Below are positions 15,401-25,002 of a stretch of DNA of 64,000 bases, piece by piece; positions within the stretch are counted from its first letter, which is position 1, and every line of letters starts with the position of its first letter. A program made the position numbers and the translations under genes. Source of the DNA: DATHBD01 sp035296325 (GTDB lineage: Bacteria > Actinomycetota > Actinomycetes > Mycobacteriales > Micromonosporaceae); assembly GCA_035296325.1 (NCBI GenBank), contig DATHBD010000037.1, positions 94,290-158,289 on the forward strand. Reading direction: 5' to 3'. A model generated the notes under the pieces. That model was not told where the DNA came from. It did not search any database and was given only the letters and a program-made list of their open reading frames with translations.

Positions 15401-18133
15401 TTAGTTCCGGCCGTTCCCGTTGTTGCCGTTGGCGTTGGCGTTGTTGCCGGGCTGGGCGCCGGACGCCGGGCACATCTCCGGGATGGGACACGGCTGGCCG
15501 TTGCCGCCCTGGTTACCGGGGTTGTTCGGGTCGACCGGCGGGACCGTTGGCTGCGGCGGCGCTGGACGGGTGGCGTTGCCCTCTTCCTTGTCGCCGACGT
15601 CCTTCGGCTTGTCCGGCATGTTGACCATCGGGGTGCCCTTGGGGATGGCCAGGTCCATGAACTTCTGCCAGATCGGGCCGGCCATCTTGCCACCGACGAT
15701 GGCTTCGCCGTTCTTGAACTTCAGCGCAACTTCGGAGTTCTTGTTCCCGACCCACACCGCAGCCGATACGCCCGGACTCTTCGGGCCGGCCGCCGTCACG
15801 CCGGCGAACCACGCGTGGACGTTGCTCTTCGCGTCGCTCTTGTCCTTTTCCCACGTGCCGGTCTTGCCGGCGGCGTCCCGCCCACCGGCCAGGCCGATGC
15901 CGTTCTTCTTGACCACCTTCTGCAGCGCCCAGTTGGCGTTGTCCACCATCTCCGGCGTCAGCCCGTCGATGGGCTTCGCGACAATCCGCTCGGCGTGGCG
16001 CAGCTTCCCGTCCTTGAAGATCTGCTGAACGAAGTGGCCCGTGGTCGCTTTGCCACGGGTGGCCAGGACCGATACCCCGACAGCCTGGTCCAGGACGGTG
16101 ATCGGATACTGGCCGATGCCGACCTCGTTCTGGAAGAAGTGCGGAACCAGCTGTTCGGTCGGTGTCGTGGTGAGGTCCTTGTGCACAGCGGCAACCCCGG
16201 TGGGACTCGTCGGGTCAGGGACCGTGGCCCACATGCCCCTGACCCCAGCCGAGGCAGCCATCTCAATTACCTTACGAGCTGAGACCTTTTCCGCCAGGGC
16301 GAAGAACGGCGTGTTGAGCGACTGCTCGGTGGCCTCCCACAGCATGCAGTGCTGTTTGCCACCCTCACATTTGGACTTCGAGGAGTTCCGGATCGGATTC
16401 GGCGGGCTGTTCTTGAGAAGCCGGTTACTGTCCGGGAATTCCTTGACGTCTGTGCCATCCCAGTACGAGTCGATCCGGTAGCCCTCGCGAAGACCAGCAA
16501 GCAACGTGAAGATCTTCATCGCGGAACCCGGGGGGTGCGCGCCATTGCTGGTCAACTTGCCGTCGGTCAGCACCGGATCGGCGCGCACACCGGCGAAGTC
16601 GGTGCCATTGCCCTTGTCGCCGCCGTAGTAGGCACGGACGCGGCCGGTCCCCGGCTCCACGGCGACCAGCGCCGCCTGCATGGCGTCCGATTCACCATGC
16701 ATCGGCGACGCCTTTGACCCGGCGCTGGCGGCGGTCACGGCGGCCTTCTGCATGTCCTTGTCGATGGTCGTGACGATCTTCAAGCCGGCGGTCTTGATGT
16801 TGGTGAACATCGGCTGACCGTCGGCGGTCTTCAGCTTGGAGATCTCATCCATCACCTGGTGCACGACCAGACCGGTGGGCTCGGTAAGACCGAACTGCTC
16901 CCGCGTTGAGGCGTCCTTGGCCGGGTCGAAGGGCTGGACCGTCTTCGGGTACTCCATCGCCGCCGCCTCCTGGGCGGTGATGTAGCCCAACTCCACCATG
17001 TTCGGCTTGATGTAGTTGTGGAACCGGGCTTGAGCCGCCTCGGGGTTGACGGTCGGGTCGTAGGTGCTGGTCTTACCGCCCAGCGCGCCACCCGGTTCCT
17101 TGATCATGCCGGTCAGCACCATCGCTTCGGCGACGGTGAGGTCCTTCGCCGGACGACCGAAGTACGCGTACGCGGCCGCCTCGATGCCGTGCGCGCGGCG
17201 GCCGAAGTACACCGCGTTCAGATAGCGTGCGATCAGTTGATCTTTGGTGTACTCGGAGTTCAGCTTGCGCGCCATCACCGCCTCGCGCAGTTTGCGGCCG
17301 TACGTGACGCCCTTGAGGGAAGCGACCTGTCGGGCGTACTGCTGGGTGATGGTGGAAGCGCCCTGGAGTTCCCCGCCGCTGACGTTGTTCCATGCCGCTC
17401 GGGCGATGCCACGGAAGTCCACGCCCTTGTTGGTTTCGAACGTCTTGTCCTCGGTCGCGATGGCAGCCCGACGGACGGCGATCGGGATCTGATCGTCGGG
17501 TAGGACCGTGCGAACCTGCTCACCGATCTTCGCCATCAGGGTCGTGCCGTCGGAGTAGTAGATCGATGTCGTCTCCGGAAGCGGTGTGTCCGCGGGCAGT
17601 TCGACGTTGTCGAAGAAGTACGTGCCGCCGAGGAGGCCACCGCCGGCCAGCATGATGAAGACGCCGAACGCGGCGATCATCATCTTGCGTCGCCGGTGCC
17701 GCCTGGCGCGTCGAGCCCGCGGGTCCTTCGGTACCGCACCACCCGGCCCGAGCATGGCGGGTTCGCTGAACTGACCGTCGCCGTCCAGGTGCCTGACCGG
17801 CATGACACCACCGGCTGAACCGGCGACCGGCACGGAGGCCCGACCCGCCGCCCGGTCGAGCGGCACCCGGCGGCCGGCAGCGTCGCCACCAACGCCGGCC
17901 GGCGGGCCGCCGACCGACGCCCGACCCACCGAAGCCCGACCAACCGGACCGCTACCGGCCGTGGCGCGGCCGCCGGCCGGCGATGCGCCCGCGCCGGGGG
18001 ACCGCTGCGGGCCAGGTGCCTGCGCACCGGGCGGCTCCGGGTGGCCCGGCGCCTTGGGCGCGCCGGGAACCCCGGAGACCCCGGGGACCTGGGCGCGACC
18101 GCGTGCGGGATTGATCGGTTCACCGTTACTCAT
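15401..18133 (-). CDS. Bifunctional class A penicillin-binding protein (PonA-like)
   Basis: This 910-residue enzyme polymerises lipid II and crosslinks peptidoglycan. A long disordered Pro/Gly/Ala cytoplasmic region leads to a basic stretch and one membrane helix near residue 150. The GT51 domain has the catalytic Glu in IATEDKTFETNKGVD and the QGASTITQQYARQ motif. The transpeptidase has SAMK (SxxK), SLN (SxN) and KTGT (KTG box). The C-terminus is Pro/Asn/Gly-rich (NGNNGNGRN). ATG 18133 follows GGTGGGA. It matches the synteny of mycobacterial ponA1. Confidence 0.94.
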   Translation of the reverse strand: MSNGEPINPARGRAQVPGVSGVPGAPKAPGHPEPPGAQAPGPQRSPGAGASPAGGRATAGSGPVGRASVGRASVGGPPAGVGGDAAGRRVPLDRAAGRASVPVAGSAGGVMPVRHLDGDGQFSEPAMLGPGGAVPKDPRARRARRHRRRKMMIAAFGVFIMLAGGGLLGGTYFFDNVELPADTPLPETTSIYYSDGTTLMAKIGEQVRTVLPDDQIPIAVRRAAIATEDKTFETNKGVDFRGIARAAWNNVSGGELQGASTITQQYARQVASLKGVTYGRKLREAVMARKLNSEYTKDQLIARYLNAVYFGRRAHGIEAAAYAYFGRPAKDLTVAEAMVLTGMIKEPGGALGGKTSTYDPTVNPEAAQARFHNYIKPNMVELGYITAQEAAAMEYPKTVQPFDPAKDASTREQFGLTEPTGLVVHQVMDEISKLKTADGQPMFTNIKTAGLKIVTTIDKDMQKAAVTAASAGSKASPMHGESDAMQAALVAVEPGTGRVRAYYGGDKGNGTDFAGVRADPVLTDGKLTSNGAHPPGSAMKIFTLLAGLREGYRIDSYWDGTDVKEFPDSNRLLKNSPPNPIRNSSKSKCEGGKQHCMLWEATEQSLNTPFFALAEKVSARKVIEMAASAGVRGMWATVPDPTSPTGVAAVHKDLTTTPTEQLVPHFFQNEVGIGQYPITVLDQAVGVSVLATRGKATTGHFVQQIFKDGKLRHAERIVAKPIDGLTPEMVDNANWALQKVVKKNGIGLAGGRDAAGKTGTWEKDKSDAKSNVHAWFAGVTAAGPKSPGVSAAVWVGNKNSEVALKFKNGEAIVGGKMAGPIWQKFMDLAIPKGTPMVNMPDKPKDVGDKEEGNATRPAPPQPTVPPVDPNNPGNQGGNGQPCPIPEMCPASGAQPGNNANANGNNGNGRN

Positions 18134-18292
18134 GTATCCCACCTAGTCGGCTACGACGGGCCACTGCCCTCGTCATCGACACTGTTGATTCAGTCCAAGA
18201 CAGCCCGGAGGTACCCGGACCAATCGGACAAACGGAGAAGGCCAGGTCCAGCGGCGGAGCGCTTGCCTCCATGCCAGCCGGATCGTTCACCG

Positions 18293-18769
18293 TCACTCCG
18301 AAGTCCCTCCTCGCCTTCGCCGCCGTGCCGCGGGCGCGGCGCCGGCCTCGCCGGAACCGCTCATCGCGGCGGCCCCGACCGAGTGTGCCTGACCGGAGGC
18401 CGCCAGTCCGTCCCGGCCGAGCAGGTACTGCTCAACCAGGTGATTCCAGCCGCAGGACTGGCACACCTCCACGACGTACACCTGGAACTCACGCAGCGTC
18501 ATGGCCAGGACGGGAAGCTCGGCCAGCCTCCTGGCCTGCCCGGCGGACTGCTTGAGCTCATCACCATAGATGTAACGCACGTGCGTGAGGTTCTCCCGGC
18601 GGCACACCGGGCATCGCTCATCGGTCGGGTCGCCATGGAATCTAGCTGCACTCTTGAGGTATGGCGAGGCATCACACACCTCGTAGGTGCCCACCCGCCC
18701 CGAGTACACCTCGCGCAGCAGGGACCTCCGCCGAAGCGAATAGTCCACCACCTGGCGCTGGGTACGCAT
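18293..18769 (-). CDS. DUF5318 zinc-ribbon-like protein
   Basis: This 158-residue protein starts MRTQRQVVDYSLRRRSLLREV, of which QVVDYSLRRRSLL is characteristic of DUF5318. Two CxxC pairs (CPVC and CQSC) probably bind one zinc. A basic Arg-rich tail ends the protein (ARRRRRGG). It is widely found beside padR and ino1 in actinobacteria; the role is unknown. The upstream in-frame start was rejected because the family begins at this Met. It is divergent from the PadR gene and shares the region with its operator. Confidence 0.75.
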   Translation of the reverse strand: MRTQRQVVDYSLRRRSLLREVYSGRVGTYEVCDASPYLKSAARFHGDPTDERCPVCRRENLTHVRYIYGDELKQSAGQARRLAELPVLAMTLREFQVYVVEVCQSCGWNHLVEQYLLGRDGLAASGQAHSVGAAAMSGSGEAGAAPAARRRRRGGTSE

Positions 18770-18903
18770 GCCAGCGAGGGTACGCGTTTCCCGCCGGCAC
18801 GGCGACACCCTCACGCTCCGTGACGCATCGATGGACCGGACGGTGATGTGCCGGACTGCACCCGGCCACCAATTGCGCCCGATCGGATGAAGGCCTACGG
18901 TTG

Positions 18904-18926
18904 CGATGTATCGAGCCGATACATCG
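18904..18926. promoter_or_regulatory. Palindromic operator, probably for the PadR regulator
   Basis: Perfect inverted repeat of 10-bp arms around 3 nt: CGATGTATCG (18904-18913), AGC, CGATACATCG (18917-18926). PadR proteins typically bind ATGT...ACAT palindromes, and the outer ATGT and ACAT are present here. It lies 46 nt before the PadR start and 134 nt from the divergent DUF5318 start, so it could control both. Confidence 0.7.
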
Positions 18927-18972
18927 GCCGGGTTACCGGCAGGTGGTCGGGAGGAGACCGGAGGGGGAACGC

Positions 18973-19608
18973 ATGCTTGACCTTGCGATCCTCGGCCTGC
19001 TCCACGAGTCCGCCATGCACGGATACGAGTTGCGCAAGCAGCTGACCACCAAGCTCGGCGCGTTCCGCGCGGCCATCAGCTACGGCTCGCTCTACCCCAC
19101 CCTGCGCCGGCTTCAGGCCGCCGGTTGGATCACCGAGGGTGCCGGCTCGCCCGCGCCCCCGGACGCCGACGAGGTCCCGCTGCTCACGGGCAAGCGCGGC
19201 CGGGTGGTCTACAAGATCACCGCCGAGGGCAAGGAGCGCTTCCAGGAGCTGCTCGCCAGCGCCGGCCCGGAGACGTACGACAGCGAGACCGGCTTCGGCG
19301 TGCACTTCGCCTTCTTCGCACGCACCGACCAGGCCACCCGGCTGCGCATCCTCGAGGGCCGGCGACGCCGGGTCGAGGAGCGCCGGGAAGGGCTGCGCGA
19401 CGTGCTGTCGCGCGCCGCGGAGCGGCTCGACGCGTACACCCTGGAACTGCAGCGGCACGGCCTCGACGCCTGCGAGCGTGAGGTCCGCTGGCTGGAGGAG
19501 CTGATCGCGCACGAACGCTCCGGCCAGTCCCCACAGATCACCGGCACCCCCTCCCCGGATCCCGGTCAGCTCGCGCCGTCTTCGGACCCCCCGGAGCGGT
19601 CTTCGTGA
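18973..19608 (+). CDS. PadR-family transcriptional regulator
   Basis: This 211-residue repressor has a winged helix at the N-terminus (LAILGLLHESAMHGYELRK; SYGSLYPTLRRLQAAGWI) and a helical C-terminal dimerisation arm. ATG 18973 follows GGAGGGGG and places LDLAILGLL at the start, as in the family. The palindrome at 18904-18926 suggests autoregulation. It lies 23 nt before ino1 on the same strand; the mycobacterial homologue Rv0047c is also next to ino1, so it probably controls inositol synthesis (inference). Confidence 0.92.
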   Translation: MLDLAILGLLHESAMHGYELRKQLTTKLGAFRAAISYGSLYPTLRRLQAAGWITEGAGSPAPPDADEVPLLTGKRGRVVYKITAEGKERFQELLASAGPETYDSETGFGVHFAFFARTDQATRLRILEGRRRRVEERREGLRDVLSRAAERLDAYTLELQRHGLDACEREVRWLEELIAHERSGQSPQITGTPSPDPGQLAPSSDPPERSS

Positions 19609-19631
19609 ATTCCCAGAAGGAGGCACCCTCA

Positions 19632-20711
19632 ATGGGGTCTGTCCGTGTAGCCATTGTCGGTGTCGGCAACTGCGCCTCGTCCCTGATCCAGGGCGTGGAG
19701 TACTACCGCGACGCCGACCCGAACGACCGTGTCCCGGGTCTCATGCACGTCAAGTTCGGCGACTACCACGTCTCCGACGTCGAGTTCGTCGCGGCATTCG
19801 ACGTCGACGCCAAGAAGGTCGGCCGTGATCTCGCCGAGGCGATCGTGGCCAGCGAGAACAACACCATCAAGATCTGCGACGTGGCCCCGACCGGGATCAC
19901 CGTGCAGCGCGGCCCGACACACGACGGCCTGGGCAAGTACTACCGCGAGATGGTCGAGGAGTCCGACGAGGCGCCGGTGGACGTGGTCGCCGCCCTGCGG
20001 GAGGCGCGCGTCGACGTGGTCGTGTCCTACCTCCCGGTCGGCTCCGAGCAGGCCGGCAAGTTCTACGCCCAGTGCGCCATCGACGCCGGCTGCGGCTTCG
20101 TCAACGCGCTGCCGGTCTTCATCGCCTCCGACCCGGTGTGGGCGGAGAAGTTCACCGCGGCGGGCCTGCCGATCGTCGGGGACGACATCAAGAGCCAGGT
20201 CGGTGCCACCATCGTGCACCGCGCGCTGGCTCAGCTCTTCGAGGACCGCGGGGTGGAGCTGCTGCGGACGTACCAGCTGAACTTCGGCGGCAACATGGAC
20301 TTCATGAACATGCTGGAGCGCGACCGGCTCATCTCGAAGAAGATCTCCAAGACGCAGTCGGTCACCTCGCAGATCCCGCACGAGATGGACAAGGGCACGG
20401 TGCACATCGGCCCGTCGGACCACGTGCCGTGGCTGGACGACCGCAAGTGGGCCTACATCCGCCTGGAGGGCAAGTCCTTCGGCGACGTTCCGCTGAGCGC
20501 CGAGCTCAAGCTGGAGGTCTGGGACTCGCCGAACTCCGCCGGGATCATCATCGACGCGGTCCGCGCCGCGAAGATCGCGATGGACCGCAACATCGGCGGC
20601 CCGGTGCTGTCGGCCTCGTCGTACTTCATGAAGAGCCCGCCCGTGCAGTACGCCGACTCGGTCGCCCGCGACTCGGTCGAGCAGTTCATCCGGGGCGAGA
20701 TCGAGCGCTGA
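19632..20711 (+). CDS. ino1: Inositol-3-phosphate synthase
   Basis: This 359-residue enzyme converts glucose 6-phosphate to 1D-myo-inositol 3-phosphate with NAD, feeding mycothiol and phosphatidylinositol synthesis. Visible are the dinucleotide loop VGVGNCASSL, the conserved NFGGNMDFMNM, and KTQSVTSQ and SPNSAGIIIDAVR in the catalytic part. ATG 19632 follows AGAAGGAGG. It is downstream of padR, and a strong hairpin (20733-20787) follows it. Confidence 0.96.
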   Translation: MGSVRVAIVGVGNCASSLIQGVEYYRDADPNDRVPGLMHVKFGDYHVSDVEFVAAFDVDAKKVGRDLAEAIVASENNTIKICDVAPTGITVQRGPTHDGLGKYYREMVEESDEAPVDVVAALREARVDVVVSYLPVGSEQAGKFYAQCAIDAGCGFVNALPVFIASDPVWAEKFTAAGLPIVGDDIKSQVGATIVHRALAQLFEDRGVELLRTYQLNFGGNMDFMNMLERDRLISKKISKTQSVTSQIPHEMDKGTVHIGPSDHVPWLDDRKWAYIRLEGKSFGDVPLSAELKLEVWDSPNSAGIIIDAVRAAKIAMDRNIGGPVLSASSYFMKSPPVQYADSVARDSVEQFIRGEIER

Positions 20712-20732
20712 TCCCGACCCGCGATCGCCCCG

Positions 20733-20787
20733 ACGCCGGGGAAGTTTCTGTCTCACGAGCACCTCGAGACACCAACTTCCCCGGCGT
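20733..20787 (+). terminator. Terminator after ino1
   Basis: A perfect 14-bp outer stem, ACGCCGGGGAAGTT (20733-20746) with its complement (20774-20787), encloses an inner 6-bp stem TGTCTC/GAGACA (20749-20771). It lies 22 nt after the ino1 stop. Confidence 0.8.
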
Positions 20788-20930
20788 TGTCGCTGCGGAC
20801 CCGGACCGCCCGGTTGCGCCGCCGGAACAGCGCAGACGGACTGGCTGAACAGGGGTTGCCGTAGCCGGCACGACGCGTTGATCTGGTCTATCCCTCGTTG
20901 GAGGGTTTGGCAGGAGGCAACGGGGGAGCG

Positions 20931-21689
20931 ATGATCGTCACTGTGGGCAAGTCGCGGGAGATAGCGAAGATCCGGAAGGAGGTGGCGGCCGGGCAGCACC
21001 GGGCCGCCGCCCGCCGGCTGCAGACCCTGGTGGCGGTCGACCCGACCGACGACGAGGCGTACCAGCTCCTGGTGCAGATCCATCGCCAAGCGGGCGACGC
21101 GGCCGGCGCCGGCCGCTGGGGCTTCCTCACCGACCACGCCACCCCCGACGAGATCGCCGCGTTCGAGCAGCTCCACCCGTCCCCGTGGGTACGCCTGCGC
21201 CTGCTTCGCTGGACCGGCGACCCCGCCCAGGTGCCCAGCAGGACCGGTCGCGACCGGCTGATCGCGCTGATCAGGCTCGCCGACCAGATGCCTCCGGCCG
21301 GCACCGGGGATGGGCCCGACCATCCGACGCCGGCGGCCCAGCGCCATCCCCACGTTCCGGCCGCCCGGGCGCCGATGGCGATGGAGCGGGTGAGCGCGCC
21401 GCCGGAGGCGCCCCTGGCACCGCCGCCGCCACCGACGGAGCCCGGGGAGCAGGCCGCAGCGCCCGCGCGGGGCAGCGCCGCCGTGCCGTCGAAGCGGCAG
21501 CTGCGCAAGGCGGCGCGCCGGGAGGAGCGGCTGCGCCGCCGCGAGCTGCGCCGCGAGGTGCGGGCCTCGACGTGGATATCCCTCGTCATGATCACGATCT
21601 TGATCGCGCTCGGGGTGCTGGGATCACTCGGCGCCGTGCACACCATCCGGAGCATCATCGAGCGCCTGACCGCACTGGTCGTCGGCTGA
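20931..21689 (+). CDS. DUF6584-like protein with a C-terminal membrane anchor
   Basis: This 252-residue protein has a TPR-like N-terminal half (IRKEVAAGQHRAAARRLQ; AYQLLVQIHRQAGDAAGAGRWGFL), a Pro/Ala-rich linker, a highly basic stretch (QLRKAARREERLRRREL) and one C-terminal membrane helix (ISLVMITILIALGVLG). The AGRWG motif recalls DUF6584 proteins. ATG 20931 follows a GGGGGAG ribosome-binding site. Function unknown. Confidence 0.6.
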   Translation: MIVTVGKSREIAKIRKEVAAGQHRAAARRLQTLVAVDPTDDEAYQLLVQIHRQAGDAAGAGRWGFLTDHATPDEIAAFEQLHPSPWVRLRLLRWTGDPAQVPSRTGRDRLIALIRLADQMPPAGTGDGPDHPTPAAQRHPHVPAARAPMAMERVSAPPEAPLAPPPPPTEPGEQAAAPARGSAAVPSKRQLRKAARREERLRRRELRREVRASTWISLVMITILIALGVLGSLGAVHTIRSIIERLTALVVG

Positions 21690-21881
21690 CCCGCGTACCG
21701 GTCGGCGGGAACGGCCCGACGTGAACGGCCGGGCGCGAACGGCGCCGGCCGGTCCGAGTCGGGTTAGCGTGGACGACGACGCTCGCCGATCCGGCGGACG
21801 CGCCGGTCGCCAGACGACGAGGAGGGCCCGATCCGCTCCCGGAAGACTCAGCCGTGGCTTCTCCCCGCCGATCTTGACGGT

Positions 21882-23291
21882 GTGACCGTCGCCGTCCCGG
21901 CACCCGCAAGCCGGCCCCGGTCGCAGGTGCGCCCGGCCCAGCCGGCCGTCGTCGCCGGCGGCCGCACGCACAATGTCCGCGCGATCCTGGCGAAGCGCGG
22001 TTTTCGCCGGCTGCTCACGGTACGGGCGCTCGGTCAGGCGGCGGACGGCGTGTTCCAGGCCGGCCTGGCCGGCAGCGTGCTGTTCAACCCGGAGCGCAGC
22101 GCGAGTCCCGCGGCGGTGGCGATCGGCTTCGCGATCCTGCTCCTGCCGTACTCCCTGATCGGGCCGTATGTCGGTGTCTTCCTGGACCGCTGGAGCCGCC
22201 GTTCCATCCTCTCCGTCGGCAACGTGGCGCGGGCGTTCCTGGTGCTGCCGGTGGCGGTGCTGATCTGGCACGGGTCGGAGAGCGGGCTCTTTCTCACGCT
22301 GGCGCTGCTCGTGATCGGCCTCAACCGGCTCATCCTCGCCGCGCACTCGGCGGCCGTCCCGCACGTGGTGGACGATGAGCGCCTGGTCACGGCGAACGCG
22401 TTCGCCAGCACGGTCGGCGCGATCGCGTTCTCCTGCGGCCTTGGGCTCGCCGCGATGCTGGTCCGCACCGTGTTGCCGACGAGCTTTCACGGGTACGCCG
22501 CGGTCGCCTCGATCGCCTCGATCGGGTACGCCGGCACGGCGGTGATGGTCTGGGCGTCGTTCCGCCCCGACGCGCTCGGCCCCGACGCACACGTGCGCCG
22601 CTGCGAGGCGATCGCGGCGGCCATGCTCCACGCCGGGCGCGGCATGATCGACGGCGTACGGCACCTGGCCCGCCGGCGCCGCGCCGCCTACGCCCTGCTC
22701 GCGCAGTCGCTGCACCGGGCCCTGTTCGGCGTGCTCATGCTGGCCATGCTGCTGCTCTACCGCAACGCCTTCCACCCCACCCAGGACGTCGGCGGCTCGA
22801 TCTCGGGCCTGACCGTCGCGGTTGCCGCCGGAGGAGTCGGCCTGCTGGTCGCCGCGTTCGTCACCCCGCCGATCACCCGTCGGATCGGCGGCTGGCGGTG
22901 GATCGTGGGCTGCCTGGGCCTGTCCTCGGCCGCGTTGCTCGTCTTCGTGCTGCCATTCAATCCGCTGCTGCTGCCGGTCGCGGTCTTCGCCCTGAACGTC
23001 ACCTCACAGGGCATGAAGATCGTCGTCGACACCGCGCTGCAGCATGAGTGCGACGACGACTACCGCGGGCGGGTCTTCAGCCTCAACGACACGCTCTTCA
23101 ACCTGTGCTTCGTGATCGGCATGTACGTCGCCGCGATGACCCTGCCGGACTCCGGCCGCACGACGGTCGGTCTGCTGATCGTGGCGGGCGGGTACGCGCT
23201 GATCGCCGGCGGGTACGCCGTGGTCGCGTCGCGGGCCGAGCGGTCGGCGCCGGCTAGTCCCGCTTCATCTCGGCCCGGTACGCCGCCGTGA
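21882..23291 (+). CDS. Major facilitator superfamily transporter
   Basis: This 469-residue protein has about 12 membrane segments. The MFS loop 2-3 motif is recognisable in GVFLDRWSRRSILSVGN. The substrate is unknown; it belongs to the large actinobacterial group of efflux-type MFS proteins. The GTG at 21882 is the best in-frame start, although no strong ribosome-binding site is seen. Its 3' end overlaps the convergent gene by 38 bp. Confidence 0.8.
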   Translation: MTVAVPAPASRPRSQVRPAQPAVVAGGRTHNVRAILAKRGFRRLLTVRALGQAADGVFQAGLAGSVLFNPERSASPAAVAIGFAILLLPYSLIGPYVGVFLDRWSRRSILSVGNVARAFLVLPVAVLIWHGSESGLFLTLALLVIGLNRLILAAHSAAVPHVVDDERLVTANAFASTVGAIAFSCGLGLAAMLVRTVLPTSFHGYAAVASIASIGYAGTAVMVWASFRPDALGPDAHVRRCEAIAAAMLHAGRGMIDGVRHLARRRRAAYALLAQSLHRALFGVLMLAMLLLYRNAFHPTQDVGGSISGLTVAVAAGGVGLLVAAFVTPPITRRIGGWRWIVGCLGLSSAALLVFVLPFNPLLLPVAVFALNVTSQGMKIVVDTALQHECDDDYRGRVFSLNDTLFNLCFVIGMYVAAMTLPDSGRTTVGLLIVAGGYALIAGGYAVVASRAERSAPASPASSRPGTPP

Positions 23292-23871
23292 ACGTGGTGA
23301 GGGCATTCCCCTGACAGGTGTACTGGGCCGGATCGATGCTGCCCCGCAGTGGCTCCGACTGCCGCCGGCCGGTGGTTGTGGTGATCGTCGTGGTGCCGTC
23401 CGCCCGGACGTTCGTGAACGACATCAGACCACCGTTGGTACGGAAGTCGTAGGTCACCGTCCCGGCGAGCACCAGGTCGATGCCGACCTCCTGGCCGGTG
23501 ATCGACAGGGATGACGCGAAAGCCGTGCCGTCGCCGTACTCGATGGCGCCCTTGCCGTTCTCGCCCAGCCGCACCTTCGCGCCCGGGGCGGAGCCGCGGA
23601 ACTGCACGGTGCCGATTTCGGCCGCGGTGACACTCTCCGAGTACGACGTCACCTCCCAGTTGCCCACCAGGCACCGGTCGATCGCGGTCGGATCGGTGCC
23701 GACCGTACGGTGCCCGCCCAGCGCAGCGGCGGCGGTGACGACGAGGCCCGCCGCCAGGACCGCGGCGAGCCCGATCAGTGGCACCCGGAACCTGGCCGGG
23801 GCCGGCGACGGTGGCTCGGGGCTGCGGTCGTCGAGTCCCACCCCGGGCACGTCGTACGTCGAGGTGTGCAT
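23254..23871 (-). CDS. Membrane-anchored extracytoplasmic protein of unknown function
   Basis: This 205-residue protein has a short cytoplasmic Pro-rich N-terminus, one membrane helix (LIGLAAVLAAGLVVTAAAALG, near residue 35-55) and a beta-rich extracellular domain with two cysteines (DRCLVGNWEVTSY and YTCQGN). The CLVGNWE pattern is seen in small lipocalin-like secreted domains, but homology is not proven. ATG 23871 follows GGAGG. Confidence 0.6.
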   Translation of the reverse strand: MHTSTYDVPGVGLDDRSPEPPSPAPARFRVPLIGLAAVLAAGLVVTAAAALGGHRTVGTDPTAIDRCLVGNWEVTSYSESVTAAEIGTVQFRGSAPGAKVRLGENGKGAIEYGDGTAFASSLSITGQEVGIDLVLAGTVTYDFRTNGGLMSFTNVRADGTTTITTTTGRRQSEPLRGSIDPAQYTCQGNALTTFTAAYRAEMKRD

Positions 23872-24089
23872 GGCTCGCCTCCTGGTCGTTGCATCGACAA
23901 TCCGGGTGGGGTGCCGTCCTCCGCACCCTCGGGACCAAGCGTGCGTGGCGGCTCACCGACCACCGGAAGACCCTGTCAACTACAACGAGCGCGACATCTG
24001 CATGCAACGGCCGTCTATATGGCGAATAAATGACCGATTTGTCGAAATCGGGCTTACCCTGGAGCAACCGATCCGCTGGGAGCCCGCGC

Positions 24090-24980
24090 ATGCCCGAGTT
24101 TCGACCGCACCCGACCTCCGCACCGGACCACCCAGCCGACGCCGGACCCGGCCACGCCGCACCGCCCGGCGCCGCACCCGGGTCCGCGCGACGGATCCCC
24201 CGGTGGTGGCTCGCGCTCGGGGCCGGCGTCGTGGTGCTGCTGCTCGGCGTGGCCGCGGCGTTCGCGATGGCTCCGGATGAGCGGCAGGCCGCGGACGTCG
24301 GTACGCCAGGCGTTGTCGCCTCCGCGCCGGCCGGCACGCCGTCCGTCGACGGCGCGCCCGGCGTCCCGGTCGCCACCGAAGGGGTGGAAGCCACCCGGCC
24401 TCCGGTGGCGCCCGGCTCCTGCGCGTACCCGCCCGACGATGCCGGGGGACCGGACCAACGGCTGGTCCCGGCGCCGCCGGCGAAACCGGCGTACACCGGC
24501 CCGGTGGCCGCCACCGTGCAGACCAACCTGGGCGCCCTGACCCTGGAGCTCGACGGCACCAAGGCACCGTGCGCGGTGAACGCGATGGTGAGCCTGGTCA
24601 AGGAGAACTACTACACCGAGACCGACTGCCACCGCGTCACCACCGACGGTCTCTGGGTGGTGCAGTGCGGCGACCCCACCGGCACCGGCTCAGGCACCCC
24701 CGGCTTCAAGTACGACGACGAGAACCTGCCGCCGCCGGACGGCCTGTGGACCTACCCCAGAGGCACGATCGCGATGGCCAACGCCGGTCCGGACACCAAC
24801 GGCAGCCAGTTCTTCATCGTGTACCGGGACAGTGAACTCGGTCCGGACTACCCGGTCGTCGGACGGGTGACCGCTGGCATAGAACTGGTCGACAAGGTCG
24901 CCGCCGGCGGGACCGAGGACAAGTCCGCCGACGGACGACCGGCGCAGCCGCTGCACATCACCAAGGTCACCATCGGCTGA
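24090..24980 (+). CDS. Membrane-anchored cyclophilin-type peptidyl-prolyl isomerase
   Basis: This 296-residue protein has a cytoplasmic Pro-rich start, one membrane helix (WWLALGAGVVVLLLGVAAAF), a linker and an extracytoplasmic cyclophilin domain. The family motifs CHRVTTDGLWVVQCGDP, GTIAMANAGPDTNGSQFFIVY are clear, including the catalytic Arg of HRV; the usual QGGDP is QCGDP. It may fold exported proteins. ATG 24090 follows GGGAG at good spacing, so an upstream ATG at 24030 was rejected. A small inverted repeat (CCGATTT/AAATCGG, 24034-24051) lies just upstream. Confidence 0.85.
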   Translation: MPEFRPHPTSAPDHPADAGPGHAAPPGAAPGSARRIPRWWLALGAGVVVLLLGVAAAFAMAPDERQAADVGTPGVVASAPAGTPSVDGAPGVPVATEGVEATRPPVAPGSCAYPPDDAGGPDQRLVPAPPAKPAYTGPVAATVQTNLGALTLELDGTKAPCAVNAMVSLVKENYYTETDCHRVTTDGLWVVQCGDPTGTGSGTPGFKYDDENLPPPDGLWTYPRGTIAMANAGPDTNGSQFFIVYRDSELGPDYPVVGRVTAGIELVDKVAAGGTEDKSADGRPAQPLHITKVTIG

Positions 24981-25002
24981 GCCGGGTCGATCGCCCGGAA
25001 GG

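Noticed and set aside
24034..24051. A 7-bp inverted repeat before the cyclophilin gene as an operator
   Set aside because: Short arms with a 4-nt loop are expected by chance at this density, and no regulator gene is adjacent.
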